This document shows positions 47,694 to 56,273 of a stretch of 64,000 nucleotides of DNA, piece after piece; within the stretch, counting starts at the first letter, position 1, and every line of letters starts with the position of its first letter. Both the position numbers and the translations under genes were made by a program. The stretch is from a bacterium SCSIO 12844 (GTDB lineage: Bacteria; Pseudomonadota; Gammaproteobacteria; Francisellales; Francisellaceae), in the NCBI GenBank assembly GCA_024397935.1, contig CP073743.1:2108001-2172000 (forward strand). The letters run 5' to 3'. The notes under the pieces are model-generated. The model had not been told where the DNA came from. It ran no database searches and saw only the letters and a list, made by a program, of their open reading frames with translations.

Positions 47694-48728
47694 TTAACAA
47701 ATTCTTGGCAATTGTTCGCCACTTAACCAATCGACTCGTCTTAAACCACCAAATGCAGTTTTCATAGCTACATAAGGACTCTTTTGATCATTTAGTTTAG
47801 TTACTTCTGCTATAATCTGTGCATTTTTACCTTTTGGATGGTTTCTTAAATCTTTTAAAACTTGATCTGCTTGATTTTGATCACAGAGCATTAATACTTT
47901 ACCTTCATTAGCAATAAATAATGGATCAAGCCCTAATAACTCACAAGCAGATAACACTTCATTTGACACTGGTAATTTTGCTTCATCAATTTCAATACCG
48001 ATGCCATATTCATGCGCCCATTCATTTAATGTTGCAGCAATACCACCTCTGGTTGGATCTCGCATTGCTTTAATTGATGCATTAGAATTAAGTAGATTAG
48101 AAATAAGATCATTTAAATGGATTGAGTCACTTAAAATTTTTGTCATAAACGTTAAGTTTTCTCTTTCTGACATCACAGCAACCCCATGATCTGCGATATT
48201 GCCATTAACAATAATTTTATCACCTGGCTTTACTATTTCTTTAGCTAAAATATGTTGTGGTTTTATCACACCAATACCTGAAGTATTAATAAAAATACCA
48301 TCTGCCTTACCTTTCTCAACCACTTTTGTATCACCTGTAACAATAGAAACACCCGCAGTTTCAGCAGCTTTTGCCATAGAAGTTACAATCGTTTTTAAAT
48401 CACTTAAAGGCAGCCCTTCTTCTAAGATAAATCCAACTGAAATATATAATGGTGTTGCACCTGAGACAGCTAAGTCATTAACTGTTCCATGTATTGCTAA
48501 TGAACCAATATTTCCTCCTGGGAAAAAATAAGGCGATACAACATAGCTGTCGGTTGTATAAGCTAACTTACCATTTATTTCTGGTAAAACAGCCTGATCT
48601 TCTTTTTTATTTAAATAAGGATTATCAAATGCTTTTAACATTAGTTGGTCAATTAGGCGATTCATTGACTTACCACCTGAGCCCATGGATAGATCAACAA
48701 CATCTTTTTTAAAATTAAGTTTTATCAT
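47694..48728 (-). CDS. hypE: Hydrogenase maturation protein HypE
   Basis: A 344-residue HypE. The N-terminal GSGGKSMNRLIDQL, the DPTRGG block and the final LPRIC are diagnostic. The C-terminal cysteine is carbamoylated by HypF and dehydrated by HypE to thiocyanate, the source of the active-site cyanide ligands. It directly follows hypD (stop and start adjacent) within the maturation block. Confidence 0.97.
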   Translation of the reverse strand: MIKLNFKKDVVDLSMGSGGKSMNRLIDQLMLKAFDNPYLNKKEDQAVLPEINGKLAYTTDSYVVSPYFFPGGNIGSLAIHGTVNDLAVSGATPLYISVGFILEEGLPLSDLKTIVTSMAKAAETAGVSIVTGDTKVVEKGKADGIFINTSGIGVIKPQHILAKEIVKPGDKIIVNGNIADHGVAVMSERENLTFMTKILSDSIHLNDLISNLLNSNASIKAMRDPTRGGIAATLNEWAHEYGIGIEIDEAKLPVSNEVLSACELLGLDPLFIANEGKVLMLCDQNQADQVLKDLRNHPKGKNAQIIAEVTKLNDQKSPYVAMKTAFGGLRRVDWLSGEQLPRIC

Positions 48729-49832
48729 TTAAGCACTCCGACTATATTGATAATGAGCAGCACATGCACCTTCTGAAGAAACCATACAAGCACCCATCGG
48801 CTGCTCTGGTGTACAAGCAACACCAAATAGTTTGCAGTCTAAAGGCTCTTTAATACCTCTTAAAATCTCAGGACATGCACATGCTTTGTGTTCAATACCT
48901 TTTACTTTAGGTATTGAAAATATTTTTTCCGCATCATATTTTCCATATTCTTCGCGTACTTTTAATGCACTTAAAGGAATAAACCCAAGCCCACGCCACT
49001 CAAACTCTGAACGCAATTGTAAATAGTTATCTGTTAATGTTTGAGCACATAAATTCCCTTTCTCAGTCACTGCACGTGTATATTGATTTTTAATACTCAA
49101 ATCACCATCATTAATCATTTCTACAAGCATTAAAATTGATTGCAAAATATCTAGCGGCTCAAAGCCAGAGATAACAATTGGCTTTTGATATGTATCTGCA
49201 ACATCCTTATAGGCATTACTACCAATGACAATACTGACATGAGAAGGACCAATAAAGCCATCGATTTGTACAGGATTACTACTGGTTAATATCGCACTCA
49301 TCGCTACAGGTGTTAAAACATGGTTACAAAAGACAAAGAAATTATTTAAATCTTCTTTAATTGCCCTATCAATTGCTACAGCAGTTGGTGGTGTTGTCGT
49401 TTCAAAGCCAATTGCAAAAAAGATCACTCGTTTAGCTTCATTATTTCTTGCTAACTCTAATGCATCATCCACTGAATAAATCATTCTTACATCAGCACCA
49501 CGCGCTTTTGCTTTAAGTAAACTGTCCTGATTAGTGCCTGGCACACGCAACATATCAGCATAACTACAAAAAATGACATCCTTTTGTGATGCTAACCAGA
49601 TTGCCTGATCGACCCGAGCAATGGGCAATACACAAACTGGACATCCAGGACCATGAATCATTTTGATATTTTTAGGTAATAAATCACTGATTCCATAACG
49701 ATGTAACGCATGAGTATGACCACCGCAAAATTCCATCAATCGATAGTTTTTATCTTCTTTTGATGCCTGATGAATTTTTTCAAATAACTTTTTAGCAACT
49801 TTTGGTTGTCTAAAAGATTCAATATATTTCAT
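48729..49832 (-). CDS. hypD: Hydrogenase maturation protein HypD
   Basis: A 367-residue HypD. The motifs CGGHTHALHRYGI, GPGCPVCVLP, GFETTTPPTA and the C-terminal CACPEILRG with a [4Fe-4S] cluster are all present. With HypC it forms the scaffold on which Fe(CN)2CO is assembled. It overlaps hypC by 4 nt. Confidence 0.97.
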   Translation of the reverse strand: MKYIESFRQPKVAKKLFEKIHQASKEDKNYRLMEFCGGHTHALHRYGISDLLPKNIKMIHGPGCPVCVLPIARVDQAIWLASQKDVIFCSYADMLRVPGTNQDSLLKAKARGADVRMIYSVDDALELARNNEAKRVIFFAIGFETTTPPTAVAIDRAIKEDLNNFFVFCNHVLTPVAMSAILTSSNPVQIDGFIGPSHVSIVIGSNAYKDVADTYQKPIVISGFEPLDILQSILMLVEMINDGDLSIKNQYTRAVTEKGNLCAQTLTDNYLQLRSEFEWRGLGFIPLSALKVREEYGKYDAEKIFSIPKVKGIEHKACACPEILRGIKEPLDCKLFGVACTPEQPMGACMVSSEGACAAHYQYSRSA

Positions 49833-50059
49833 AGCGATTGCTCCTCTAGCATCACTTTAAAGTCATTTAATGTTTTTTCTGCTTCAAGCTTATCTAATTT
49901 ATTTAGTGCATAACCAACATGGATAATAACAAAATCATCGATAAATACTTCATCGGATAATAGTGCTAATGATATTTCCTTAGAGACACCACCAACATTA
50001 ACGATTGCCCGCAGAGGTTCAATCAATTGCGTAATTTGTGCAGGAATTGCCAGACACAT
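49829..50059 (-). CDS. hypC: Hydrogenase maturation chaperone HypC
   Basis: A 76-residue HypC/HupF protein opening MCLAIPAQI, whose Cys2 holds the iron fragment. It contains the expected VNVGGVSKEISLALL and VHVGYALNKLD segments. It carries the iron-cyanide unit between HypD and the large subunit. Its start lies inside the end of hypF (41-nt overlap), indicating coupled translation. Confidence 0.97.
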   Translation of the reverse strand: MCLAIPAQITQLIEPLRAIVNVGGVSKEISLALLSDEVFIDDFVIIHVGYALNKLDKLEAEKTLNDFKVMLEEQSL

Positions 50060-52325
50060 AATTTTGATCCCTTATATTATTTAATTTTTCTTGATGTATT
50101 TTTGCTGCAATAAAAGCTTGCCCTAATGAAATACCACCATCATTAAATGGTAAGAATTTTGGTATAAACACATTCAGTTTATGTTCGTTTAATTGCTTAT
50201 ATACTTGACTTAATAGGATGTTATTTTGAAAGCAACCACCATTTAAAATAATTTGATTAACCTTGTTATTTGCTGCAGTTTTTATTATCCACTGAGCTAA
50301 AGCATAAGCAAAACTACCATGAAATAATTCGCTTGCAGCTTGAGTTGATTTATTTATTTTTTCATTTATTACACTATGAATTAATGCACTGAGGTCCAAT
50401 TGATTTTTGTCATTAATCTCAAATAATGATCGATTAATTTTAATTTGTTTAACCAATGACTCCAAACGCATAGCAGCTTCTGCTTCATAAGTGCTATAGT
50501 GACAAACATTCAATAAACTACTAACTGCATCAAATAATCGACCACAGCTTGTTGTCGTAACATTGGTTCTACGTAATTTTAAAATTTGTTGAAATTCTTT
50601 TGATCTTGGTAATATATCAAGGTATTCCAATGATTGTAAATTAAATTGCTCTTTTAGAGCAACTGCCATACGCCAAGGTTCTTTCTGTACTTTATCAAGT
50701 GAAAAGTAACTCATTGGCAGTAAACTACCACAACGGTTAAACGCAAACTTTTCTGAATTATATAAAAATAATTCACCGCCCCAGGCTTGAGCATCATCAC
50801 CATAACCATAGCCATCTAAAATCACGCCTAAACAGTCACCTTGAATTTGATGCTCTGCTATCACAGAGGTCATATGCGCCTTATGATGCTGAACTGGATA
50901 AATCGGTAAATTAAGTGATGCTGCAATCTCCGTTGGATAAAAATCTGGATGTAACTCGGTTGCAATTGCATCAAACTTAATTGCATAAAGACGTTGGATA
51001 TGTGCTAATGTTTCACAGAAATACTCAACTGTATATTGACTATCCAAATCACCAATATGCTGAGTAACATAAGCTTTATTTTTATTTACTAAGCATAAGG
51101 TATTTTTTAAATGACTACCTAAAGCCAGTATATTAGGTAGTCTTTCATCTAAATGAATAGCTTTAGGTGCATAACCTTTAGCCCGACGAATAATATTGGT
51201 CTTATTATCATTACAAACTACAACAGAGTCATCACAGCGCATACTGATCACTCTATTATGATCAACAATGATATCTGCAATCTCTTGAAGCTTTTCTTTT
51301 GCTTGATTATTATCAGCAATAACAACATCACCGCTTAAGTTAGCACTGGTAACAACCAATAAAACATCATTTTTTTGCTTTAACCAATCTGACTTAGTAG
51401 GCCTACCTAATAGTTCATAAAATAATAAATAGTGTATGGCTGTTGAAGGTAACATAATACCTAATTTATCTAATCCAGGACTTAACGTATTGGGTAAATT
51501 TATCGCTTCTTTTTCTTTAAGTAATACAATCGGTGCTGCAAAAGACTCAAGCTCAGTCATTTCTCGATCTGAGATCTCAACATATTGACTAATTGACTGA
51601 GTATTTAACGCCATTAATGCAAATGGCTTATTTGCTCTTTTTTTACGCTTTCTTAACTCTGAAAGTACCGATTCATTTTTAGCATCGACAATTAAATGAA
51701 AACCAGAATTTCCCTTTAAAGCAATAATTTGACCCTTTTGTATTGCTGTTGCTACATTAGATAAGTTATCTGATAGTTGTGGTCCACAGTCTGAACACGC
51801 CGTTGTCTGTGCATGAAATCTACGATTAAGTGGGTCTGTATAAGCTTTTTGACAATTAGTACATAAGTTAAAATCAACAAATGCTGTTTTATCACGATCA
51901 TAAGGTAATTGATTAATTGCAGCATAGCGTGGACCGCAATTAGTACAACTGATAAATGGATATAAATAATATCGACTATTAGCATCAAATAATTCATTTA
52001 AACAATCATCACAAATTTTAATATCAGAAGAAACATCTGTTAATGCAGCACCATAATCACTTTGTGAAATTTTGAAACAATCAAATGCTTGCTTAATTTC
52101 AATATACTTAATATCAAATAAATCAATTTTAGCTAATGAAGGCAAATTAGATAAAATAGCTGTTTTAACTTGCTCAATATCAAGTATATCTAGCACAATA
52201 TTGACACCAAGCGGTGTATTTTTAATAAATCCTTTCCAATGATAACTTTCAGCTAACCTATAGATAAAGGGACGAAAACCAACACCTTGCACTATGCCAT
52301 TTAAAGTTAAAGATAATGCTTTCAC
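50019..52325 (-). CDS. hypF: Carbamoyltransferase HypF
   Basis: A 768-residue HypF. In order: an acylphosphatase domain (NGIVQGVGFRPFIYRLA), two zinc-finger pairs (CDDCLNEL, SCTNCGPRY, CTNCQKAY, CSDCGPQ), a YrdC-like domain, and a Kae1-like C-terminal part with HHKAHMTSVIAEH and LNGGCFQNNILL. It uses carbamoyl phosphate and ATP to carbamoylate HypE. It overlaps hypB by 4 nt. Confidence 0.97.
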   Translation of the reverse strand: MKALSLTLNGIVQGVGFRPFIYRLAESYHWKGFIKNTPLGVNIVLDILDIEQVKTAILSNLPSLAKIDLFDIKYIEIKQAFDCFKISQSDYGAALTDVSSDIKICDDCLNELFDANSRYYLYPFISCTNCGPRYAAINQLPYDRDKTAFVDFNLCTNCQKAYTDPLNRRFHAQTTACSDCGPQLSDNLSNVATAIQKGQIIALKGNSGFHLIVDAKNESVLSELRKRKKRANKPFALMALNTQSISQYVEISDREMTELESFAAPIVLLKEKEAINLPNTLSPGLDKLGIMLPSTAIHYLLFYELLGRPTKSDWLKQKNDVLLVVTSANLSGDVVIADNNQAKEKLQEIADIIVDHNRVISMRCDDSVVVCNDNKTNIIRRAKGYAPKAIHLDERLPNILALGSHLKNTLCLVNKNKAYVTQHIGDLDSQYTVEYFCETLAHIQRLYAIKFDAIATELHPDFYPTEIAASLNLPIYPVQHHKAHMTSVIAEHQIQGDCLGVILDGYGYGDDAQAWGGELFLYNSEKFAFNRCGSLLPMSYFSLDKVQKEPWRMAVALKEQFNLQSLEYLDILPRSKEFQQILKLRRTNVTTTSCGRLFDAVSSLLNVCHYSTYEAEAAMRLESLVKQIKINRSLFEINDKNQLDLSALIHSVINEKINKSTQAASELFHGSFAYALAQWIIKTAANNKVNQIILNGGCFQNNILLSQVYKQLNEHKLNVFIPKFLPFNDGGISLGQAFIAAKIHQEKLNNIRDQNYVSGNSCTNYAID

Positions 52326-53050
52326 ACCAATAAGCCTTTAAGCCACTGATACCAAGTATCTAAATGAGTTAACTGTTTAACCGAAACTGTGATTACTTGA
52401 GCCTTTGGTTGTATTTTATGAATATTTTCCTTAAGTTTATCTACATTAAAATCAACATATTCTAATAAGTCTACTTTATTAACAACAACCAAATCAGCAC
52501 CATAAAACATATCAGGATACTTTAAAGGTTTATCATCACCTTCAGTTACTGAAATTAAGACGATACGTTTATTTTCACCTAAATCAAATAATGCCGGACA
52601 AATTAAATTACCAACATTTTCAATTAACACAAACCCATTAGGCTTGATATCTAAATGCTCAAATGCGTGTGACACCATATGAGCATCTAAATGACAGGCT
52701 TTACCTGTGTTAATCTGATAGGCTTGGGCACCAGCTGCTCGAATGCGATCAGCATCAAGCTCGGTATATTGATCACCTTCAACAACTGATATTGGATATT
52801 GGCTCGATAAATCTTTTATACTCTGAACTAATAATGAAGTTTTACCAGAACCAGGACTTGATACAAAATTTAATAATACACTTTTCTTTTCATCAATAAA
52901 TTTTCTATTTAATTGTGCATAGTGTGTATTTGTCTCTAATATGGCTTTTTCTAGTTCAATACTTTCATGAACATGGGCATGATGATGAGGATTTGCATCA
53001 GTTGCTTCTAATAAGTCTTCAGTATTTTGACAACCACAAGTTGTACACAT
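52322..53050 (-). CDS. hypB: Nickel-insertion GTPase HypB
   Basis: A 242-residue HypB. The N-terminal MCTTCGC metal site and a short histidine run (PHHHAHVHES) store or pass on nickel. Walker A is VSSPGSGKTSLL, and NKVDLLEY is the guanine-specificity loop. With HypA it delivers nickel to HydA. It starts 16 nt after hypA. Confidence 0.97.
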   Translation of the reverse strand: MCTTCGCQNTEDLLEATDANPHHHAHVHESIELEKAILETNTHYAQLNRKFIDEKKSVLLNFVSSPGSGKTSLLVQSIKDLSSQYPISVVEGDQYTELDADRIRAAGAQAYQINTGKACHLDAHMVSHAFEHLDIKPNGFVLIENVGNLICPALFDLGENKRIVLISVTEGDDKPLKYPDMFYGADLVVVNKVDLLEYVDFNVDKLKENIHKIQPKAQVITVSVKQLTHLDTWYQWLKGLLV

Positions 53051-53066
53051 AATTTTAATTCCTTTC

Positions 53067-53408
53067 CTATTTAAGCTGAATTTTTTGCACTAACATTTCC
53101 ATACCTGATAGAATTTTTCTATCATAGGAATTACAAAATGGACAAGCTTGATATAATTTCTCTAAGTCAAATTGTTGATGACAACTAATACACTGTGCAC
53201 TACCTTCTATTTCTGTAACTTCTATCGTTGCTGAATCAAGTGATGTACTTTTGACTGCTACTGGAAACCAAAATTTTAGAGACTCAATATCAATTGCTGC
53301 TAACTTTCCAATTGTTAGAATAATTTTTTCAACTCTAGTTTGAGACACTTGATTTAACTTTTGATCAACAATTTGGATAATATTCTGACAAATTGAAAAT
53401 TCATGCAT
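53067..53408 (-). CDS. hypA: Nickel-insertion protein HypA
   Basis: A 113-residue HypA. The N-terminal MHEFS supplies the nickel-binding His2, and two CxxC pairs (CISCHQQ and CPFCNS) form the zinc site. It is the first gene of the minus-strand maturation and hydrogenase operon and diverges from ackA. An extended -10 and an FNR-like box lie immediately upstream, giving a predicted leader of about 30 nt. Confidence 0.97.
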   Translation of the reverse strand: MHEFSICQNIIQIVDQKLNQVSQTRVEKIILTIGKLAAIDIESLKFWFPVAVKSTSLDSATIEVTEIEGSAQCISCHQQFDLEKLYQACPFCNSYDRKILSGMEMLVQKIQLK

Positions 53409-53443
53409 TACGGTGTTTCACTAGAATTATTTAATATGAAGCA

Positions 53444-53452
53444 AGTATACCA
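53444..53452 (-). promoter_or_regulatory. Extended -10 of the hyp-hyd operon
   Basis: On the minus strand this reads TGGTATACT, an extended -10 (TGn-TATACT). The predicted start is near 53437, about 29 nt before hypA. Confidence 0.55.
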
Positions 53453-53472
53453 TAACTATAACCATAGATAAC

Positions 53473-53486
53473 ATGACATAAATCAA
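53473..53486 (-). promoter_or_regulatory. FNR-like box of the hyp-hyd operon (and possibly ackA)
   Basis: On the minus strand this reads TTGAT-TTAT-GTCAT: one perfect half-site and one with two mismatches. The centre lies about 42.5 bp before the start predicted from the extended -10, as expected for activation of hypA. On the plus strand a TATACT at 53512-53517 would put ackA's start about 44 bp away, so both directions could be controlled. Confidence 0.55.
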
Positions 53487-53576
53487 GTTTACATTGGATT
53501 TCTTGAAAATTTATACTTATCTTAACGCAAGCTTATGACTATAATAAATCAATAAACAAAATTAAAGTTGAATACT

Positions 53577-54764
53577 GTGTCTGAAAATCTAGTCTTAACT
53601 CTAAACTGTGGCAGCTCATCAATTAAATTTGCTTTAATTTCTCTACAGTCTCAAAAACTAATCCTGCAAGGTCTCGCTGAAAATATTGGACAACCTGACA
53701 CCTTATTTAAATCAACCTATTTAAATGATACTCCTATACTTAAACAACTCAGTCAAGCTAGCTATGAAAGTATATTTACAGAAATTAAAAATGAATTAAC
53801 TAAATATAAACTGATTGATGATGTAAGAGCAATTGGACATCGAGTCGTTCATGGTGGTCACTTATTTCAAAATGCTACAATCATCGATTCAGCAGTCATT
53901 AACACCATTGAATCATTAATACCACTAGCGCCACTACATAACCCTCATAATCTATCAGGTATTAAGTTCTGTCAAAAAGTGTTTGATCATTTACCTCAGA
54001 TAGCTGTTTTTGATACAGCCTTTCATCAAAGTATCCCTCAAAATCATTATGTATATGCATTACCTTATGAATTATATGAGAAACATCATATTAGAAAATA
54101 TGGATTTCATGGTATTAGTCATCAATATTTAACATTAAAAGCAGATCACATTCTGCACAAAACAAAAGGTAACTATATAACACTTCATCTTGGCAATGGT
54201 TGTAGTGTTACTGCAGTTAAACAAGGTAAAAGCTTTGATACATCAATGGGGTTTACACCTTTAGATGGCTTAGTAATGGGTAGCCGATCAGGTAGCATTG
54301 ATCCCGGTATCATAACTTATTTATCAGAGAAGTTACATTTAGATATCAAACAAATAGACCATCTATTGAATAAGCAAAGCGGATTATTAGGTTTATGTGA
54401 ACACTCAGATATGCGCCAAATTGAGTCATTAGTTCATAATGATGATAAAAAAGCTAAACTTGCTTTAGATTTATTTTGTCAACGAGTTACCTTTTTTATA
54501 TCTGCTTATTTTGCCTATTTTGAAAAGCTAGATGCGATTATTTTTAGTGGTGGCATTGGTGAAAATTCGAGTTTAATACGTCAATTAATCATTAATAACC
54601 TTAGGAACTTAAATTTCTTAATTGATCAAAATAATAATAAGCAACATGGGCAAGAAAGTAATTATCATATTAATTCATTTGGCCACCCCACTGTATTAGT
54701 TATTCCAACGAATGAAGAATTAATGATTGCAAAAGAAACTGAAAAACTCACAAAATTTGTATAA
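53577..54764 (+). CDS. ackA: Acetate kinase
   Basis: A 395-residue acetate kinase. Motifs include LVLTLNCGSSSIKFALI near the N-terminus, IGHRVVHGG, the HLGNGCS phosphate loop, MGFTPLDGLVMG and FSGGIGENSSLIR. It makes ATP from acetyl phosphate during fermentation. No ATG is available; alignment with known enzymes puts the start at the GTG at 53577, although a TTG at 53568 is also in frame. Its partner pta is not adjacent but 1.5 kb away, beyond an ankyrin-like pseudogene and a barrel gene. Confidence 0.95.
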   Translation: MSENLVLTLNCGSSSIKFALISLQSQKLILQGLAENIGQPDTLFKSTYLNDTPILKQLSQASYESIFTEIKNELTKYKLIDDVRAIGHRVVHGGHLFQNATIIDSAVINTIESLIPLAPLHNPHNLSGIKFCQKVFDHLPQIAVFDTAFHQSIPQNHYVYALPYELYEKHHIRKYGFHGISHQYLTLKADHILHKTKGNYITLHLGNGCSVTAVKQGKSFDTSMGFTPLDGLVMGSRSGSIDPGIITYLSEKLHLDIKQIDHLLNKQSGLLGLCEHSDMRQIESLVHNDDKKAKLALDLFCQRVTFFISAYFAYFEKLDAIIFSGGIGENSSLIRQLIINNLRNLNFLIDQNNNKQHGQESNYHINSFGHPTVLVIPTNEELMIAKETEKLTKFV

Positions 54765-54842
54765 AATTTAATCAAAAATATATTAAGCAGATGAAATCAT
54801 TCCTATGTTGTTGAATTTTTGCACATAAAATTATAGGTTATC

Positions 54843-54862
54843 CTACATAATATTTTATGTAG
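54843..54862 (+). promoter_or_regulatory. Hairpin abutting the ribosome binding site of the ankyrin-like gene
   Basis: CTACATAA (54843-54850) pairs perfectly with TTATGTAG (54855-54862) around TATT. Its 3' arm overlaps the first two bases of the AGAGGA Shine-Dalgarno (54861-54866) before the ATG at 54874. It may modulate translation or simply be a 5' stem. Confidence 0.35.
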
Positions 54863-54873
54863 AGGATTGCGCC

Positions 54874-55516
54874 ATGCCACAACTAACAGCTTCATTTTTT
54901 GAAATCGCAGAGACAAAAAAAGAAATAGATCCAGTTATATTAAATCAATTGTACAGCGATTCAATATACAATTGAAAATGGTCATGCCAATCTCTTTAGC
55001 TCATTAATTAAAGAACTCAATGTTAGTAGTGATCTAATGATAAGTTACGCTAAGCTTGCCACAGAACTGGGTGAATCAGATATTCTTGAATTAACCCTTA
55101 ACCAATTAAAGCTTGATACTTCACCTACCTTTGGTATCTTTGTCAATGATTTAGCAACGGTTGCTGCTAGTAACAATAAAAATAATATCATTGAGTTACT
55201 ATCAAATAACTATTTACTAGATTTACAATCTCAATCAATGACACTTGCAGAAACTGCTACAAAAAATGACCATTATGATACCGTTGAATTTCTGCTTTCC
55301 TATATAAAAGAGCATGATGCAGAAAAGTTAAATGATACATTTAACTTAAATGAAACAACCTATCACTTAGCAGAAATTGCTGCTGCAAATGGTCATGAGG
55401 AATTAGCCGAAGAATTAGCCGAGTGTGCCAATACCCAACCTGAACGCCCACCTCAATTATTTGATGCTATTCCTAACCAAGACTTACTTCAAAGGATGGG
55501 GTTTGGATATGATTAA
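54874..55516 (+). pseudogene. Ankyrin-repeat-like gene broken by a frameshift
   Basis: A frame opens at ATG 54874 with a good AGAGGA site and runs 33 codons (MPQLTASFFEIAETKKEID...) to TGA near 54975. The continuing protein is in another frame: IENGHANLFSSLIKELNVSSDLM, then on to 55516. The joined protein has ankyrin-like helices (NGHANLFSSLI, KNDHYDTVEFLLSYI, ANGHEELAEELAE). One indel between about 54945 and 54965 separates the halves. It is either a recent pseudogene or an assembly error. Ankyrin proteins of intracellular bacteria often act on host proteins. Confidence 0.7.
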
Positions 55517-55530
55517 TACAACTAAATAAC

Positions 55531-56148
55531 TTAAAACGTATAAGTAACCCCGCCAGTAATAGCATCAATATCTGAAGCATCACCCGTTCCTTGTGTGCCA
55601 TTTACAGTTACATCACTATTACCAAATATATGCATATACTGAATAAAGAAGTTAAAACCTTCATATTGGTATCCTACGCCACCGGCTACTGTAAAATTCC
55701 AAGAACTACTCCAATCGACTGTTACGACATCGCCTGATTGTTTAGAGTAAGGATGAACATACGAAATACCACTTTTGACAAATAGATCCAGTCCAGTTGA
55801 GGTTAATAATTTTACCTTTGCTAAAATAGGAATGATTAAATTGCTAACCTTTACACTTCCGCCATCTTTTTCATCATATTTTGCCAAGTCATTACCATAA
55901 AATATACCTGTTTCAGCACCTACAGCTAATGTATCTATTAAGGCCAAATCAGCGCCTATAGTTGCACCATAAAAAAAGTTCCCTTTCTGTGTATCTGCTT
56001 GCCAATTACTAACATTTGAATTGACTTGTGCATAACCCATTTGAGCGCCTACAACAATACCTGATTTAACCTTTGTTGATTTTGCATATGCGCTTGTCAT
56101 AAATAGGCTAATAAACAAATACAAAATGAATAATGATACATGCTTCAT
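55531..56148 (-). CDS. Outer-membrane beta-barrel protein (OmpA-like fold)
   Basis: A 205-residue protein with a signal peptide (MKHVSLFILYLFISLFMTSAYA). Alternating aromatic and polar strands follow, and the last residue is phenylalanine (GGVTYTF), the signal for barrel assembly by BAM. The size suggests an eight-strand barrel. I start at 56148 because GGAG lies 9 nt before it; an in-frame ATG at 56163 is less well placed. The function is unknown; adhesion or envelope integrity is typical. Divergent from pta. Confidence 0.82.
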   Translation of the reverse strand: MKHVSLFILYLFISLFMTSAYAKSTKVKSGIVVGAQMGYAQVNSNVSNWQADTQKGNFFYGATIGADLALIDTLAVGAETGIFYGNDLAKYDEKDGGSVKVSNLIIPILAKVKLLTSTGLDLFVKSGISYVHPYSKQSGDVVTVDWSSSWNFTVAGGVGYQYEGFNFFIQYMHIFGNSDVTVNGTQGTGDASDIDAITGGVTYTF

Positions 56149-56221
56149 CCATTTAATCTCCATAGAAAATATAATATCCTCTTACAAGTTTAGATGTGTA
56201 TATAGCATCCAGCCAGGCATT

Positions 56222-56230
56222 TGGTATAAT
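56222..56230 (+). promoter_or_regulatory. Extended -10 upstream of pta
   Basis: TGGTATAAT is a perfect TATAAT with a TGn extension, 43 nt before the chosen pta ATG at 56274. No FNR-like box was found nearby. Confidence 0.55.
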
Positions 56231-56273
56231 AAGATTTATATTTTTTTATTCAATGCTGGGATACATATATTCA

